From Porticoccus sp002341315 (lineage in GTDB: Bacteria > Pseudomonadota > Gammaproteobacteria > Pseudomonadales > Porticoccaceae), in assembly GCF_047634355.1 (NCBI RefSeq), contig NZ_JBLIAL010000003.1: DNA of 64,000 nt. One strand, given 5' to 3'. Position numbers and translations under genes: made by a program. Below are positions 45,453-52,383 of the stretch, piece by piece. Position 1 is the stretch's first letter. Each line of letters starts with the position of its first letter. The notes beneath the pieces are model-generated. The model saw only the letters and a program-made list of their open reading frames with translations, made no database searches and was not told the origin of the DNA.

Positions 45453-46013
45453 TCAGGCCATCGCCCGGGCTTGTGGTGAACGGAAATTATCCAGAGCGGC
45501 CTGAAACCAGTGGGCGTGCTGGCGCTCGGAATCAATCACCTGTTGGTAAACCGCTGCGGTGTCGGCGTCGTTCGCCGCCAGCGCCTGATCACGAAAACGG
45601 GGATAGATATCCTGGTATTCCCGCTCTTCCACCCGAATCGCCACCTGCAATGCTTTTTCCACCACCCCGTCGGGATTCAGGGCAATCAACTCGTCGCAAT
45701 TGGCACGAATACTTTCCAGAGCGTCGATAGCGCGCTCCGTATCTTCACCCTGTTGAGGCACACCGATATCGCTGTACAGCCCCCGCAACCAGACCGCGTG
45801 CAGTTTCTCCTCACCGGCCACCTTGCGGAACAGGGTCGCCAGCTCCGGATAACCGGCCTTGCCCGCCCAACGGGCAAACTCCGGGTACATCACCCGGTTT
45901 TCATACTCTTCCACATCCACAAACGATGCCGCCGTCCCGGCCATATCATCAGACTGGCAAGCAGCCGCAAAGCACCCGAAAATCATCTCTTCGCTAATCT
46001 CAGCCTTTTCCAT
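45453..46013 (-). CDS. Ferritin-like/rubrerythrin-type diiron protein
   Basis: A 186-residue four-helix protein. Carboxylate ligands appear in two similar halves: EEYENRVMYPEF with EEKLHAVW, and EEREYQDIYPRF with DSERQHAHWF, each second helix with an ExxH motif. This is the erythrin domain of rubrerythrins, which reduce peroxide. The C-terminal rubredoxin domain of classical rubrerythrin is absent. It is upstream of and probably cotranscribed with the prenyltransferase. Confidence 0.82.
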   Translation of the reverse strand: MEKAEISEEMIFGCFAAACQSDDMAGTAASFVDVEEYENRVMYPEFARWAGKAGYPELATLFRKVAGEEKLHAVWLRGLYSDIGVPQQGEDTERAIDALESIRANCDELIALNPDGVVEKALQVAIRVEEREYQDIYPRFRDQALAANDADTAAVYQQVIDSERQHAHWFQAALDNFRSPQARAMA

Positions 46014-46179
46014 TGCTTTTCTCCGTGAAAGTCGTTGGGTTATTAACAGGGTAACTGGAACAGCTACATTAACCTGTAACAGGGACTGGCAATACCTTTT
46101 GGATCATATTGTGGGTGGATGACCATTGAGAATCATCGCAACTAACGCTTCTACATTACAGCGCGACCCAATGGCAGCG

Positions 46180-46464
46180 TTAGCCAACAGCAGTAATACC
46201 CTCTATTTGTACAACACTCATGGCTTCCGAACGTTCGATAATTTTAACCATAGCGGATTGAATGGCCTCATCCTCCCGGGCATCGCTGACACTGGAAAAA
46301 CGCTGTTCCTGTATTTCCGCACCCTCTTCCAGGCAGAACTTCACTGACACCCCATCCGCGCAACCAGCGGCCTTGCCAAAATATTCGATGGTAATTTCCG
46401 GATAGCCCTGACGGCTCATTTTGACGCGCTTGGCTATACGCTTTTTGGACTTTTCAAGATTCAT
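46180..46464 (-). CDS. Conserved hypothetical protein, 94 residues
   Basis: A small soluble protein with a basic N-terminus (EKSKKRIAKRVKMSRQGYP) and an acidic middle (LEEGAEIQEQRFSSVSDAREDE). I do not recognise a named family, though similar short proteins occur widely in marine gammaproteobacteria. The start is ATG 46464, preceded by AGGG with 7-nt spacing; an upstream reading adds an unlikely basic stretch. It stands between the ferritin-like gene and the LysR gene and seems monocistronic. Confidence 0.75.
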   Translation of the reverse strand: MNLEKSKKRIAKRVKMSRQGYPEITIEYFGKAAGCADGVSVKFCLEEGAEIQEQRFSSVSDAREDEAIQSAMVKIIERSEAMSVVQIEGITAVG

Positions 46465-46591
46465 AATATTGCCCTTCAGTGGAGAGGGAGTATAACGCCA
46501 GGCATTGAAGCCGATCATGAGGTTTCTAATCTGACTCCAAATCATCTGTATTAATAAGTGATTGCCATTGCTGCTTTGACTGGTTGACGTG

Positions 46592-47452
46592 TTAGCGCAT
46601 CAGTCTTTCCGTCAGGAACTGGCTACAGGCTTTAACCCGGGCATTACTGCGCAAATCCCGATGGGTCAGCAGCCAAAGGTCTGACTGAAACTCCCGGTCG
46701 GGCGAACCCAGTAGCGGCAACCCATCGGCGACATCATCAGGCAACAATGCAATGCCGAGACCGGCTTTCACCAGGGCCGCCATGCCCATCAGCGTATTGG
46801 CGCGGGCTACGATACTGTCTGCCGAACAGTGCTTTTCCAGCCACTGCATAGGTTTGAGTCGCAATAAAGCACGCTCCGGGCCAATCACCGGCATGCCACT
46901 CAATGCCTTTGCCGTGAAAACCCCGGATTGGCCATGGGAGAACCTTTCCGAACCATATAGCCGCCAGGGCATTGTCATTAATTTTCGACCCACCAGATGC
47001 TCCGGAGGGTTATTGGTGGCACGCAGGGCGATATCGGCTTCCATCCGTGAAAGATTGAGATCGTCACTGTCAGCAAGGAGCTCTATCTCAATACCCGGGT
47101 AAAGTGCCCGGAACTCCGCAAGCAAGGGCGGCAGCTGGTAATAGGCAAAACCGTCGGGGCAAGTAATACGCACCTTGCCTTCCAGGGTTTGATCGCCGCC
47201 GAGAATCATTCGATCCACATCGTCAATGGCCTCGGCAACCTGTTCCACTCGCACCATCAACAGCTCACCGGCACCGGTCAACTGATAGCGGGCATCCCAC
47301 CGCTCGAACAGACGCACGCCGAGTTTTTCCTCCAGCCCCTTGATTCGCCGGAATACCGTGGAGTGATTGACACCCAGTCGCTTGCGGGCACCCGTAAGGC
47401 TCCCGGTTTCCGCAACTGCCTGAAAATATCGCAGATCATCCCAACTATCCAT
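46592..47452 (-). CDS. LysR family transcriptional regulator
   Basis: A 286-residue LysR regulator. The N-terminal winged helix (residues 1-60) contains FQAVAETGSLTGARKRLGVNHSTVFRRIKGLEEKLG, and the effector-binding domain follows. It is divergent from the DoxX-pirin-nitroreductase genes and is probably their regulator. The effector is unknown. Confidence 0.92.
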   Translation of the reverse strand: MDSWDDLRYFQAVAETGSLTGARKRLGVNHSTVFRRIKGLEEKLGVRLFERWDARYQLTGAGELLMVRVEQVAEAIDDVDRMILGGDQTLEGKVRITCPDGFAYYQLPPLLAEFRALYPGIEIELLADSDDLNLSRMEADIALRATNNPPEHLVGRKLMTMPWRLYGSERFSHGQSGVFTAKALSGMPVIGPERALLRLKPMQWLEKHCSADSIVARANTLMGMAALVKAGLGIALLPDDVADGLPLLGSPDREFQSDLWLLTHRDLRSNARVKACSQFLTERLMR

Positions 47453-47475
47453 AACGATGACTCACCCCGCTCGTT

Positions 47476-47491
47476 TTTGCATTTTTGCAAA
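47476..47491. promoter_or_regulatory. Palindrome TTTGCA-N4-TGCAAA in the LysR/DoxX divergent promoter
   Basis: A perfect 6-bp inverted repeat with a 4-nt spacer lies 23 bp upstream of the LysR start, in the 125-bp intergenic region. LysR proteins usually bind such a dyad for autorepression and divergent activation. A related TTTGCAAC occurs further right before the DoxX gene. Confidence 0.4.
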
Positions 47492-47577
47492 CATCGTTTG
47501 AGCATAATGAGAATTATATTTCATATTTGCAACAATCATACTGCACCTGAACCCATTCACTTACAGAGGATCGCAAT

Positions 47578-47970
47578 ATGAACAAGTACGCAAACCACGG
47601 CACCGCCCTGCTTCGCATCAGCCTTGGCATTATCTATATCGCCCACAGTTTGTACCTGAAACTGGTGGTATTCACCCTGCCCGGCACAGCCGCCTTCTTT
47701 GCAAGCCTCGGCTTGCCCGCTATAGCGGCCTATGCCACGTTTATCGTTGAGGCAATAGGCGGTATTGCATTGCTGCTGGGCTACCAGGCCCGCTGGGCGG
47801 CGTTGGCATTGATACCCGTCGCACTGGGGGCCACCTGGGCCCACAGCGGTGCGGGCTGGGTATTCAGCAATGCCGGTGGTGGCTGGGAATACCCGTTGTT
47901 TCTCGCCATCACCACGGCGGTCATTGCCCTACAGGGCAACGGTAGTCTGGCATTGCAACGCAATGCATGA
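47578..47970 (+). CDS. DoxX family membrane protein
   Basis: A 130-residue protein with four TM helices and the DoxX pattern ALLRISLGIIYIAHSLYLK, FVDTFIVEAIGGIALLLGY-type core (seen as TFIVEAIGGIALLLGYQARW) and PLFLAITTAVIALQG at the end. DoxX proteins are linked to redox and sulfur stress. It is first in a rightward operon with pirin and nitroreductase genes, divergent from the LysR regulator. Confidence 0.88.
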   Translation: MNKYANHGTALLRISLGIIYIAHSLYLKLVVFTLPGTAAFFASLGLPAIAAYATFIVEAIGGIALLLGYQARWAALALIPVALGATWAHSGAGWVFSNAGGGWEYPLFLAITTAVIALQGNGSLALQRNA

Positions 47971-47998
47971 GTCAACCCGTTAACCTGGAGCCATGCAG

Positions 47999-48733
47999 AT
48001 GCACAAACACATCCGGGCAAACGAGCGGGGCAGCACGCTGCTGCCCTGGCTTCGAAGCTATCACAGTTTTTCATTCAACCGGTATTACGACCCCGCTCGG
48101 ATGGGCTTTGGCCCCCTGCGGGTAGTTAATCAGGATTGGGTGGCCCCCGGTGGCGGCTTCTCCAGTCATAGTCACCGTGACGCTTTGATCATCAGCCTGG
48201 TCACGCACGGTGAGATGGTTCACCGGGACAACGCCGGTCATGAACGTTTACTTGGCACCGGAGACTATCAGTATATGAGTGCGGGTAGCGGCATCCGTCA
48301 CAGCGAATTCAATGCCAGTGATACCGAGCCAATGGAATTTGTACAGATCTGGGTAACACCCCGCCACAAAAATACAGCACCTGCTTACCAGGTCCGGCAT
48401 TTTGACGATGCGGCGACGCTGCAGCCAATTGCCGCCGGGGAGATGGATGTGGATACCAAGGTCTTTCTGCTGGATCAGGACATCCGCATCTGGCAACTGC
48501 AACTCAACGCCGGAGAACACATCCAGCAAAACCTGCCCGATCAATGGCAGCGCCGGGTGCAACTTGTCAGGGGTGAAATCACCCTGGAGAACACACGCCT
48601 GCGACCCGGTGACGCACTGGAATTCGGCCCAGACTTATACCCTAATCAGGTAACGACCTATCGGGCCAACAGCAACAGTCTGGCGCTGATCTTCGATATT
48701 CCCGCACACCACCAACAGAGGACAACCCCATGA
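47999..48733 (+). CDS. Pirin family protein (YhaK-like)
   Basis: A 244-residue bicupin. The N-terminal cupin has the metal ligands in GGFSSHSHRDALIISLVTHGEMVHRD and the SAGSGIRHSEFNAS stretch; the second cupin has lost most ligands, as usual. YhaK/YhhW-type pirins can have quercetinase activity and respond to oxidants. I chose ATG 47999 because GGAG is 8 nt upstream. The stop overlaps the next gene (ATGA). Confidence 0.9.
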   Translation: MHKHIRANERGSTLLPWLRSYHSFSFNRYYDPARMGFGPLRVVNQDWVAPGGGFSSHSHRDALIISLVTHGEMVHRDNAGHERLLGTGDYQYMSAGSGIRHSEFNASDTEPMEFVQIWVTPRHKNTAPAYQVRHFDDAATLQPIAAGEMDVDTKVFLLDQDIRIWQLQLNAGEHIQQNLPDQWQRRVQLVRGEITLENTRLRPGDALEFGPDLYPNQVTTYRANSNSLALIFDIPAHHQQRTTP

Positions 48734-49320
48734 ATCCACTCGACCAAACTGCTCTGCAACAATTGTTTACCCATGCCCGCACCCACAGCAACTGGCAGGA
48801 TCGCGGCATCGCCGCCGATACCCTGCGCCAGCTCTACGCGCTCGCCGCCATGGGTCCCACCAGCATGAATGCGCAACCGGGACGGTTTGTATTCCTCACC
48901 ACCCCGGCGGCCAAACAGCAATTGCTACCGGCGCTGGCAGAGGGCAACCGCGACAAAACCCTGGCTGCACCAGTCACCGTTATCGTCGCCCACGACCCGG
49001 CCTTCTACCGTCACATGCCGGAACTCTTTCCGCATTTTGAGGGAGCTGAAAAAATGTTTGCCGACAATGAAGAGCTGGCCCAAAGCACCGCCTTCCGCAA
49101 CGGCACCCTGCAGGGAGCCTGGCTGATCATGGCCGCCCGTGCACTGGGACTGGACTGCGGCCCAATGTCCGGTTTCGACAACGGCAAAACCGATGAGATT
49201 TTCTTTACTGAAAATGGCTGGAAGTCCAACTTCCTGATCAACCTCGGCTACGGCGATTCGCAAAAACTCCACCCCCGAGGCAAGCGGCTGGATTTTGAAG
49301 AGGCCTGCCTGCTGCTGTAG
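48730..49320 (+). CDS. Nitroreductase family protein (RutE/HadB-like)
   Basis: A 196-residue flavin oxidoreductase with AAMGPTSMNAQPGRFVFL at the N-terminus and the family blocks NGTLQGAWLIMAARALGLDCGPMSGFDN and FLINLGYGD. The RutE/HadB branch reduces malonic semialdehyde or nitro/quinone compounds. It is translationally coupled to the pirin gene and is the last core gene before the accessory island. Confidence 0.9.
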   Translation: MNPLDQTALQQLFTHARTHSNWQDRGIAADTLRQLYALAAMGPTSMNAQPGRFVFLTTPAAKQQLLPALAEGNRDKTLAAPVTVIVAHDPAFYRHMPELFPHFEGAEKMFADNEELAQSTAFRNGTLQGAWLIMAARALGLDCGPMSGFDNGKTDEIFFTENGWKSNFLINLGYGDSQKLHPRGKRLDFEEACLLL

Positions 49321-49413
49321 CATTGAGCCCGCAACAACCAACGCTGATGCACCGATGGGCACCAGCAATCTTCATTCAGAAAATCGAAGCATTATCGAGG
49401 CATGGAATAAAGC

Positions 49414-49517
49414 AATAAAGGGGTCGGCAACAATAAAGCAATAAAGGGGTCGGTGACTATCAATAAAGGGGTCGGTGACTATTGAGAATAATTTGCAGTT
49501 GTCACCGACCCCTTTTA
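49414..49517. repeat. AATAAAGGGGTCGG repeat cluster with long hairpin
   Basis: AATAAAGGGGTCGG starts at 49414, 49440 and 49462; the last two copies extend as TGAC. An inverted copy lies at 49501-49517. The copy at 49465-49479 and the inverse at 49501-49515 form a perfect 15-bp stem with a 21-nt loop. The inverted copy supplies the stop codon of the truncated rnk. Similar units occur at 49852-49891 and 50635-50662, and nowhere else that I saw in the window. Confidence 0.9.
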
Positions 49518-49730
49518 CGCTTCCTGTGACGACTCTACCCGAAACCTTACAGTAGAATTCATTGACACAACGGTCGATGGAATCTTCTTCGGCTCCACTA
49601 TTTCCGCCCTCGCCAGTTCGGCCTCTAATTCAGCTTTACCAGGAAATGTGCCATCTGGCACGGAGCCTAACAACGTATCGAGCCTATCTGCATCAAGCGA
49701 TGAGATTACAATTTTTGGTCTAGTGTTCAT
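49515..49730 (-). pseudogene. rnk: Truncated rnk (nucleoside diphosphate kinase regulator), N-terminal half
   Basis: The 71-residue reading frame matches the Rnk N-terminal coiled-coil region: PKIVISSLDADRLDTLL and STVVSMNSTVRF. The C-terminal GreA/B-like domain, about 60-70 residues in the family, is missing. The frame runs into the GGGGTCGG repeat and stops with SSQEA; the repeat encodes the stop codon. A normal ribosome site (GAGAG) remains. Rnk affects NTP balance by binding RNA polymerase; this fragment is unlikely to work. It could be an old insertion or deletion at the island edge. Confidence 0.75.
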
Positions 49731-49791
49731 ATTCACTCTCTTCGTTGCATAGAATTGTTTGCCCTGAGTTCCGCCCGGCGCCTCAAGAACC

Positions 49792-49809
49792 GGCACAGTT
49801 TACTGTGCC
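49792..49809. repeat. 8-bp inverted repeat GGCACAGT-TT-ACTGTGCC
   Basis: A perfect dyad about 60 bp upstream of the rnk remnant start. It could be an operator or a small hairpin; no regulator is suggested. Confidence 0.5.
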
Positions 49810-49851
49810 CAGTTGCCTGAGTTGTTAAAAGTTGACTGCATCGCTTTCTCG

Positions 49852-49891
49852 AATAAAGGGGGTCAAGAATAAAAGGGGTCGGAGTGAATAA
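49852..49891. repeat. Two further GGGGTCGG-family repeat units
   Basis: AATAAAGGGGGTCAAG (49852) and AATAAAAGGGGTCGGAGTG (49868) are variants of the units at 49414-49479. They directly adjoin the truncated side of the half attC site at 49906-49948. Confidence 0.85.
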
Positions 49892-49905
49892 ATTTCAGCT
49901 TTCCT

Positions 49906-49948
49906 GCGTCCGGCGCCGAAGGCGCGTAGTTGATTGATTTGTTAGGTG
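49906..49948 (-). repeat. Half attC site of integron cassette 3
   Basis: Read leftward: CACCTAACAAATCAATCAAC, then TACGCGCCTTCGGCGCCGGACGC. This has the R'' box (CCTAAC) and the central stem shared with the complete attC at 51505-51582, but the R' box (GTTRRRY) is gone. The missing half is replaced by GGGGTCGG repeats. The stop codon of the cassette gene lies in the R'' box, as in many compact cassettes. Confidence 0.75.
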
Positions 49949-50589
49949 CCATCACGTTTCTGAATTGCCTCTTTTGCCCTATCAGACACAAGCGAGTCAT
50001 ACATTGCCTCAACGTGTTTTGGTTGGCTAATCATTACCTCGGCAATTAGGTTAACTAGGGCAAAGAGCTTATTTGCCGTTTCTATATTGTCTTTCATGTC
50101 TAAGCTGCCAGGGTGAACAGCGTTGTTTCCAACGACCCGCACAACATCTAGCGCTTGCTGAATTTTTGGAGGCAGGCCTTCTTTTACTAATTCAGCAATA
50201 TCACCGTTAATGTTTTTACCTTTCTTTCCAAGCTCAATACATATCTTTTGGACAGCTAAACGTAAGAGCGCAGCCGCACCTCTTGGAGAGTCGTTTAATA
50301 TTCTTCTTGCTTCGTCAAAATCTGCCTTTATGTCATCACTTAGATCAGGGTTAGGCGTAATTCCCGGAAGCTTAATAGGAAACACCAGATTCTGGTCTAC
50401 CCAGATTGCATACTTCTCACAATTGTCACACCGTGTGAGACCCATATTATGATCAGCGTTGACACCAACACCTTCAAAATTCATAGATGGAAAAGCCCAA
50501 CGCTGCTTGGAGTATGCAGAGCAGTTTGGACAATGAAATGTTTTAACACTGAACTCTGGGGATCTGTATGGAAGTGGTTTATTAGTCAT
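49942..50589 (-). CDS. DUF4145 domain protein with zinc ribbon (integron cassette 3)
   Basis: A 215-residue protein. The N-terminus has a zinc-ribbon-like pair of CxxC motifs (C20/C23 in FHCPNCSAY and later RCDNCEKY). The C-terminal part is a DUF4145 helical domain with NDSPRGAAALLRLAVQKIC and VVRVVGNNAVHPGSLDM. DUF4145 domains are associated with restriction and defence proteins in other contexts, but this stand-alone form has no proven role. It is AT-richer than its core-genome neighbours and its stop lies in an attC R'' box. Confidence 0.8.
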   Translation of the reverse strand: MTNKPLPYRSPEFSVKTFHCPNCSAYSKQRWAFPSMNFEGVGVNADHNMGLTRCDNCEKYAIWVDQNLVFPIKLPGITPNPDLSDDIKADFDEARRILNDSPRGAAALLRLAVQKICIELGKKGKNINGDIAELVKEGLPPKIQQALDVVRVVGNNAVHPGSLDMKDNIETANKLFALVNLIAEVMISQPKHVEAMYDSLVSDRAKEAIQKRDGT

Positions 50590-50634
50590 ATGTTTCCTTG
50601 CACTTAACAGCTAACTATAAAGACTCGGGCACGG

Positions 50635-50662
50635 AATAAAGGGGTCGGTGACCCCTTTTACG
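50635..50662. repeat. Compact GGGGTCGG hairpin in place of an attC site
   Basis: AAAGGGGTC-GGT-GACCCCTTT forms a 9-bp stem with a 3-nt loop and is followed by the same TTTACGC tail as the inverted copy at 49501. It occupies the space between the stop of cassette 2 and the start of cassette 3, where an attC would be expected; no complete attC is present there. Confidence 0.85.
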
Positions 50663-50693
50663 CTTTTACGGAGTTGACGCTTTTGCTAGCGGA

Positions 50694-51488
50694 TTACTCA
50701 CGCTGCAACTCCGGCTTCAGTTCCACCAGCTTGTCCACAAGGATACCTATCTCATCCGCGACATCCCGGTATGACTTTCCCTGTTGTCCGAGATCATCCA
50801 GTGCCGACTTGATCAGGCTAACGCTGGGTTTCTTTATTTCGTAATCGGCTCGCAGCTCGGAATCTGACAGTTCCTCCATAATTTCAGAAAATGCTTCCCA
50901 TTCGTCGAGCCGCGGGTCTTCTTCTTCGGCTAGCTTACTCTCATGTTCTGTAATCAGCTTCTCGGCATCCGACGCAGTAAGACCTTTCTCCATCTTCAAG
51001 CCAAAGAACTTGCAGAATTCCTTTTGCTCTTTAGTTGGTGGCCGGCTCTCCCACGCTTTGACGTTATCGGGGTCCGATAATATTTGCGCAACCTCATGCC
51101 GGGCTTTCGTCTGATTCATTCCCTTCGTCGATCTTTTGAAGAATCGTAAGATAGCCAGAGCGTTCTCATCAGCCGGTTCATGCATGCCGATAAGATCCGA
51201 AGCCTGACCTTTTGAAATTGTCTTCCCCGCTTTTATTCCAAGATCGTCAAGTCGAGTCTTTTGACGTTCGGTGACATCGTCGAAATACCATTTCGGAAAA
51301 ATATCCTCCTTTCCCACGATTTTGTGTTCTTCTGCTAATTTCCATCTCTCCCGAAGCCACTGTGATTCGTCGTCTTCCCTGCGCGACCGATCAACGCTCG
51401 GTTGCGCCCGAGGCTTCGATTCATCAGACGAGCGTCTCAGAAAACAAACCACTAGCGCGATCACAGCGATACCAACTATGTATTCCAC
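50694..51488 (-). CDS. Membrane-anchored protein with repeated T-QK-LG-A-LI motif (integron cassette 2)
   Basis: A 264-residue protein with no named family that I recognise. A single N-terminal TM helix (residues 3-17) is followed by a basic stretch and a charged helical body. A short motif occurs twice: TERQKTRLDDLGIK...SDLI at 73-100 and TKEQKEFCKFFGLK...EKLI at 152-179. This pattern is seen as a small recognition module in varied phage and bacterial proteins. The GTG start follows TGAGGAGG, which is directly after the R' box of attC1, as expected for a cassette. Function unknown. Confidence 0.75.
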   Translation of the reverse strand: MEYIVGIAVIALVVCFLRRSSDESKPRAQPSVDRSRREDDESQWLRERWKLAEEHKIVGKEDIFPKWYFDDVTERQKTRLDDLGIKAGKTISKGQASDLIGMHEPADENALAILRFFKRSTKGMNQTKARHEVAQILSDPDNVKAWESRPPTKEQKEFCKFFGLKMEKGLTASDAEKLITEHESKLAEEEDPRLDEWEAFSEIMEELSDSELRADYEIKKPSVSLIKSALDDLGQQGKSYRDVADEIGILVDKLVELKPELQRE

Positions 51489-51504
51489 GATGCCTCCTCA
51501 AGCC

Positions 51505-51582
51505 CGCTAACGCCGCGCACACCGGCGCGAGCTTGCGAGCGTCCGGCGGCCGAAGGCCGCGTAGTGCTGCGCTTGGTTATGA
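51505..51582 (-). repeat. Complete attC recombination site
   Basis: Read leftward it starts ATAACCA (R'') and ends GCGTTAGCG (R'), about 78 bp. The L''/R'' arm AACCAAGCGCAGCAC pairs with the rightmost GGTGTGCGCGGCGTT, and the centre TACGCGGCCTTCGGCCGCCGGACGC forms a stem. This matches the attC architecture of gammaproteobacterial integrons. It lies between the stop of cassette 1 and the ribosome site of cassette 2. Confidence 0.82.
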
Positions 51583-51610
51583 GTTTTTGGTATATTCATC
51601 GCGCTTCCTC

Positions 51611-51871
51611 TCATTCTCGCTCCAGTCCCAAGACTTGGGGACTATGATCGAGGACATTATGGTCTTTGAGCCGATAAAAAGAGGCCAACGCGTCCTGAGC
51701 AATAGTGACCGGCAAATCGTCGTGACAGAGCTCATAGTCCGTAAAGGACTTATCAGAGTGGTATACTCTAAAGAAGTAATCTCCTTCCGAATCTTTGCAC
51801 AGGACGCCAGATACTCCTGATGCGGTTTCTTCCTTGGCTCGACTGTTTGCGTACCTGTAAGTGCCTGCCAT
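51611..51871 (-). CDS. Small hypothetical protein (integron cassette 1)
   Basis: An 86-residue soluble protein with no recognised family. The composition is protein-like (SGVSGVLCKDSEGDYFFRVY, TDYELCHDDLPVTIAQDALASFYR). The ATG at 51871 has AAGG about 9 nt upstream. An overlapping frame from 51957 shares its upstream codons; a frameshift near 51870 joining that frame to this one is a possible alternative. It is followed by the complete attC site and is the first cassette after the integron platform. Confidence 0.6.
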   Translation of the reverse strand: MAGTYRYANSRAKEETASGVSGVLCKDSEGDYFFRVYHSDKSFTDYELCHDDLPVTIAQDALASFYRLKDHNVLDHSPQVLGLERE

Positions 51872-52107
51872 TCCTCTGAACCTTTATACTCATAACAGTA
51901 TGTTAATGATGGCTTTGCCATCATAATAATTATTAGAGTGCATTCCTCATAATTCACAGCAATTAAAATGCACTTTTCTTAACTTATTGGTTATACAGGA
52001 TTTATTTTTTCTTCCGAAAAAATCTCCTTATTAAAGAGGGCAAGCCCTCTTTAATTTTGCAGCTATTATCGGCGGGACGTACAACAAACTTCATGGATGA
52101 GGTTGGC
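51872..52107. other. Integron platform region (candidate attI)
   Basis: This gene-free, AT-rich stretch separates the first cassette from the intI start and should hold attI and the cassette promoter. A GTTAAG core-like motif occurs on the leftward strand at about 51980, but I could not identify attI with confidence. It also carries the strong dyad described at 52030-52055. Confidence 0.5.
52030..52055. repeat. Perfect 12-bp inverted repeat between intI and cassettes
   Basis: ATTAAAGAGGGC and GCCCTCTTTAAT pair with a 2-nt spacer. The strength of the stem and the position just before intI suggest a regulatory hairpin or a terminator shielding the two transcription units; a T tract is present but short. 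Confidence 0.7.
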
Positions 52108-52336
52108 ATGGCGAAATCTCCCTTTCTTGAATTCATTGTTTGGTTTATGCAGGTTCGCAATTGCAGCAAACGAACCATTGAGGCGTACCTGTACTGGATC
52201 CAATATTTCATAGTGCTTTGTGGAAGGCAACACTCGGAGACTTGGGGTTTTCTGATATCAAGTGTTAGCTCGTCGTCCTGGCAATGGGAAGGATGTCACA
52301 CAGGAAGAGGTGAGCAGCCCCCTCAGTCATCTGTAG
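52108..52336 (+). pseudogene. intI: Integron integrase IntI remnant (N-terminal, frameshifted, truncated)
   Basis: The first ~45 residues (MAKSPFLEFIVWFMQVRNCS, KRTIEAYLYWIQYFIVLCGRQHSETWG) match the N-terminal SAM-like domain of integron integrases. The frame then loses similarity. A +1 frame picks it up at 52289 (KDVTQEEVSSPLSHL) and stops at TAG 52334. The catalytic tyrosine-recombinase domain is entirely missing; leuA begins less than 100 bp later. The start ATG has GAGG 5 nt upstream. It is transcribed away from the cassettes, the standard integron layout. Confidence 0.72.
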
Positions 52337-52383
52337 GAGGCTTGGACAGGAAAGCCGGGAATGGGTTGCTTTAATGAGCGCCA

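Larger units (their letters stand above)
49897..52336 (-). mobile_element. Relic chromosomal integron (intI remnant, platform, three cassettes)
   Basis: The parts are in the standard integron order. A rightward intI remnant begins at 52108; a gene-free platform (51872-52107) should have held attI; and leftward cassettes follow: an 86-residue ORF with a complete attC, a 264-residue ORF, and a DUF4145 ORF with a half attC. All cassette genes point away from intI. The two attC sites share a common core, as expected in a sedentary array. The integrase is broken, so the array is frozen unless served in trans. Confidence 0.75.

Noticed and set aside
49414..49517. CRISPR-like look of the repeated AATAAAGGGGTCGG units
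   Set aside because: Spacing is irregular (26 and 22 bp), spacers are themselves repeat-derived, one copy is inverted and no cas genes are near.
51577..51957. A 126-codon frame overlapping the first cassette gene
   Set aside because: Past the first ~30 codons its composition is not protein-like, whereas the 86-residue frame is; a frameshifted common gene is noted as an alternative.
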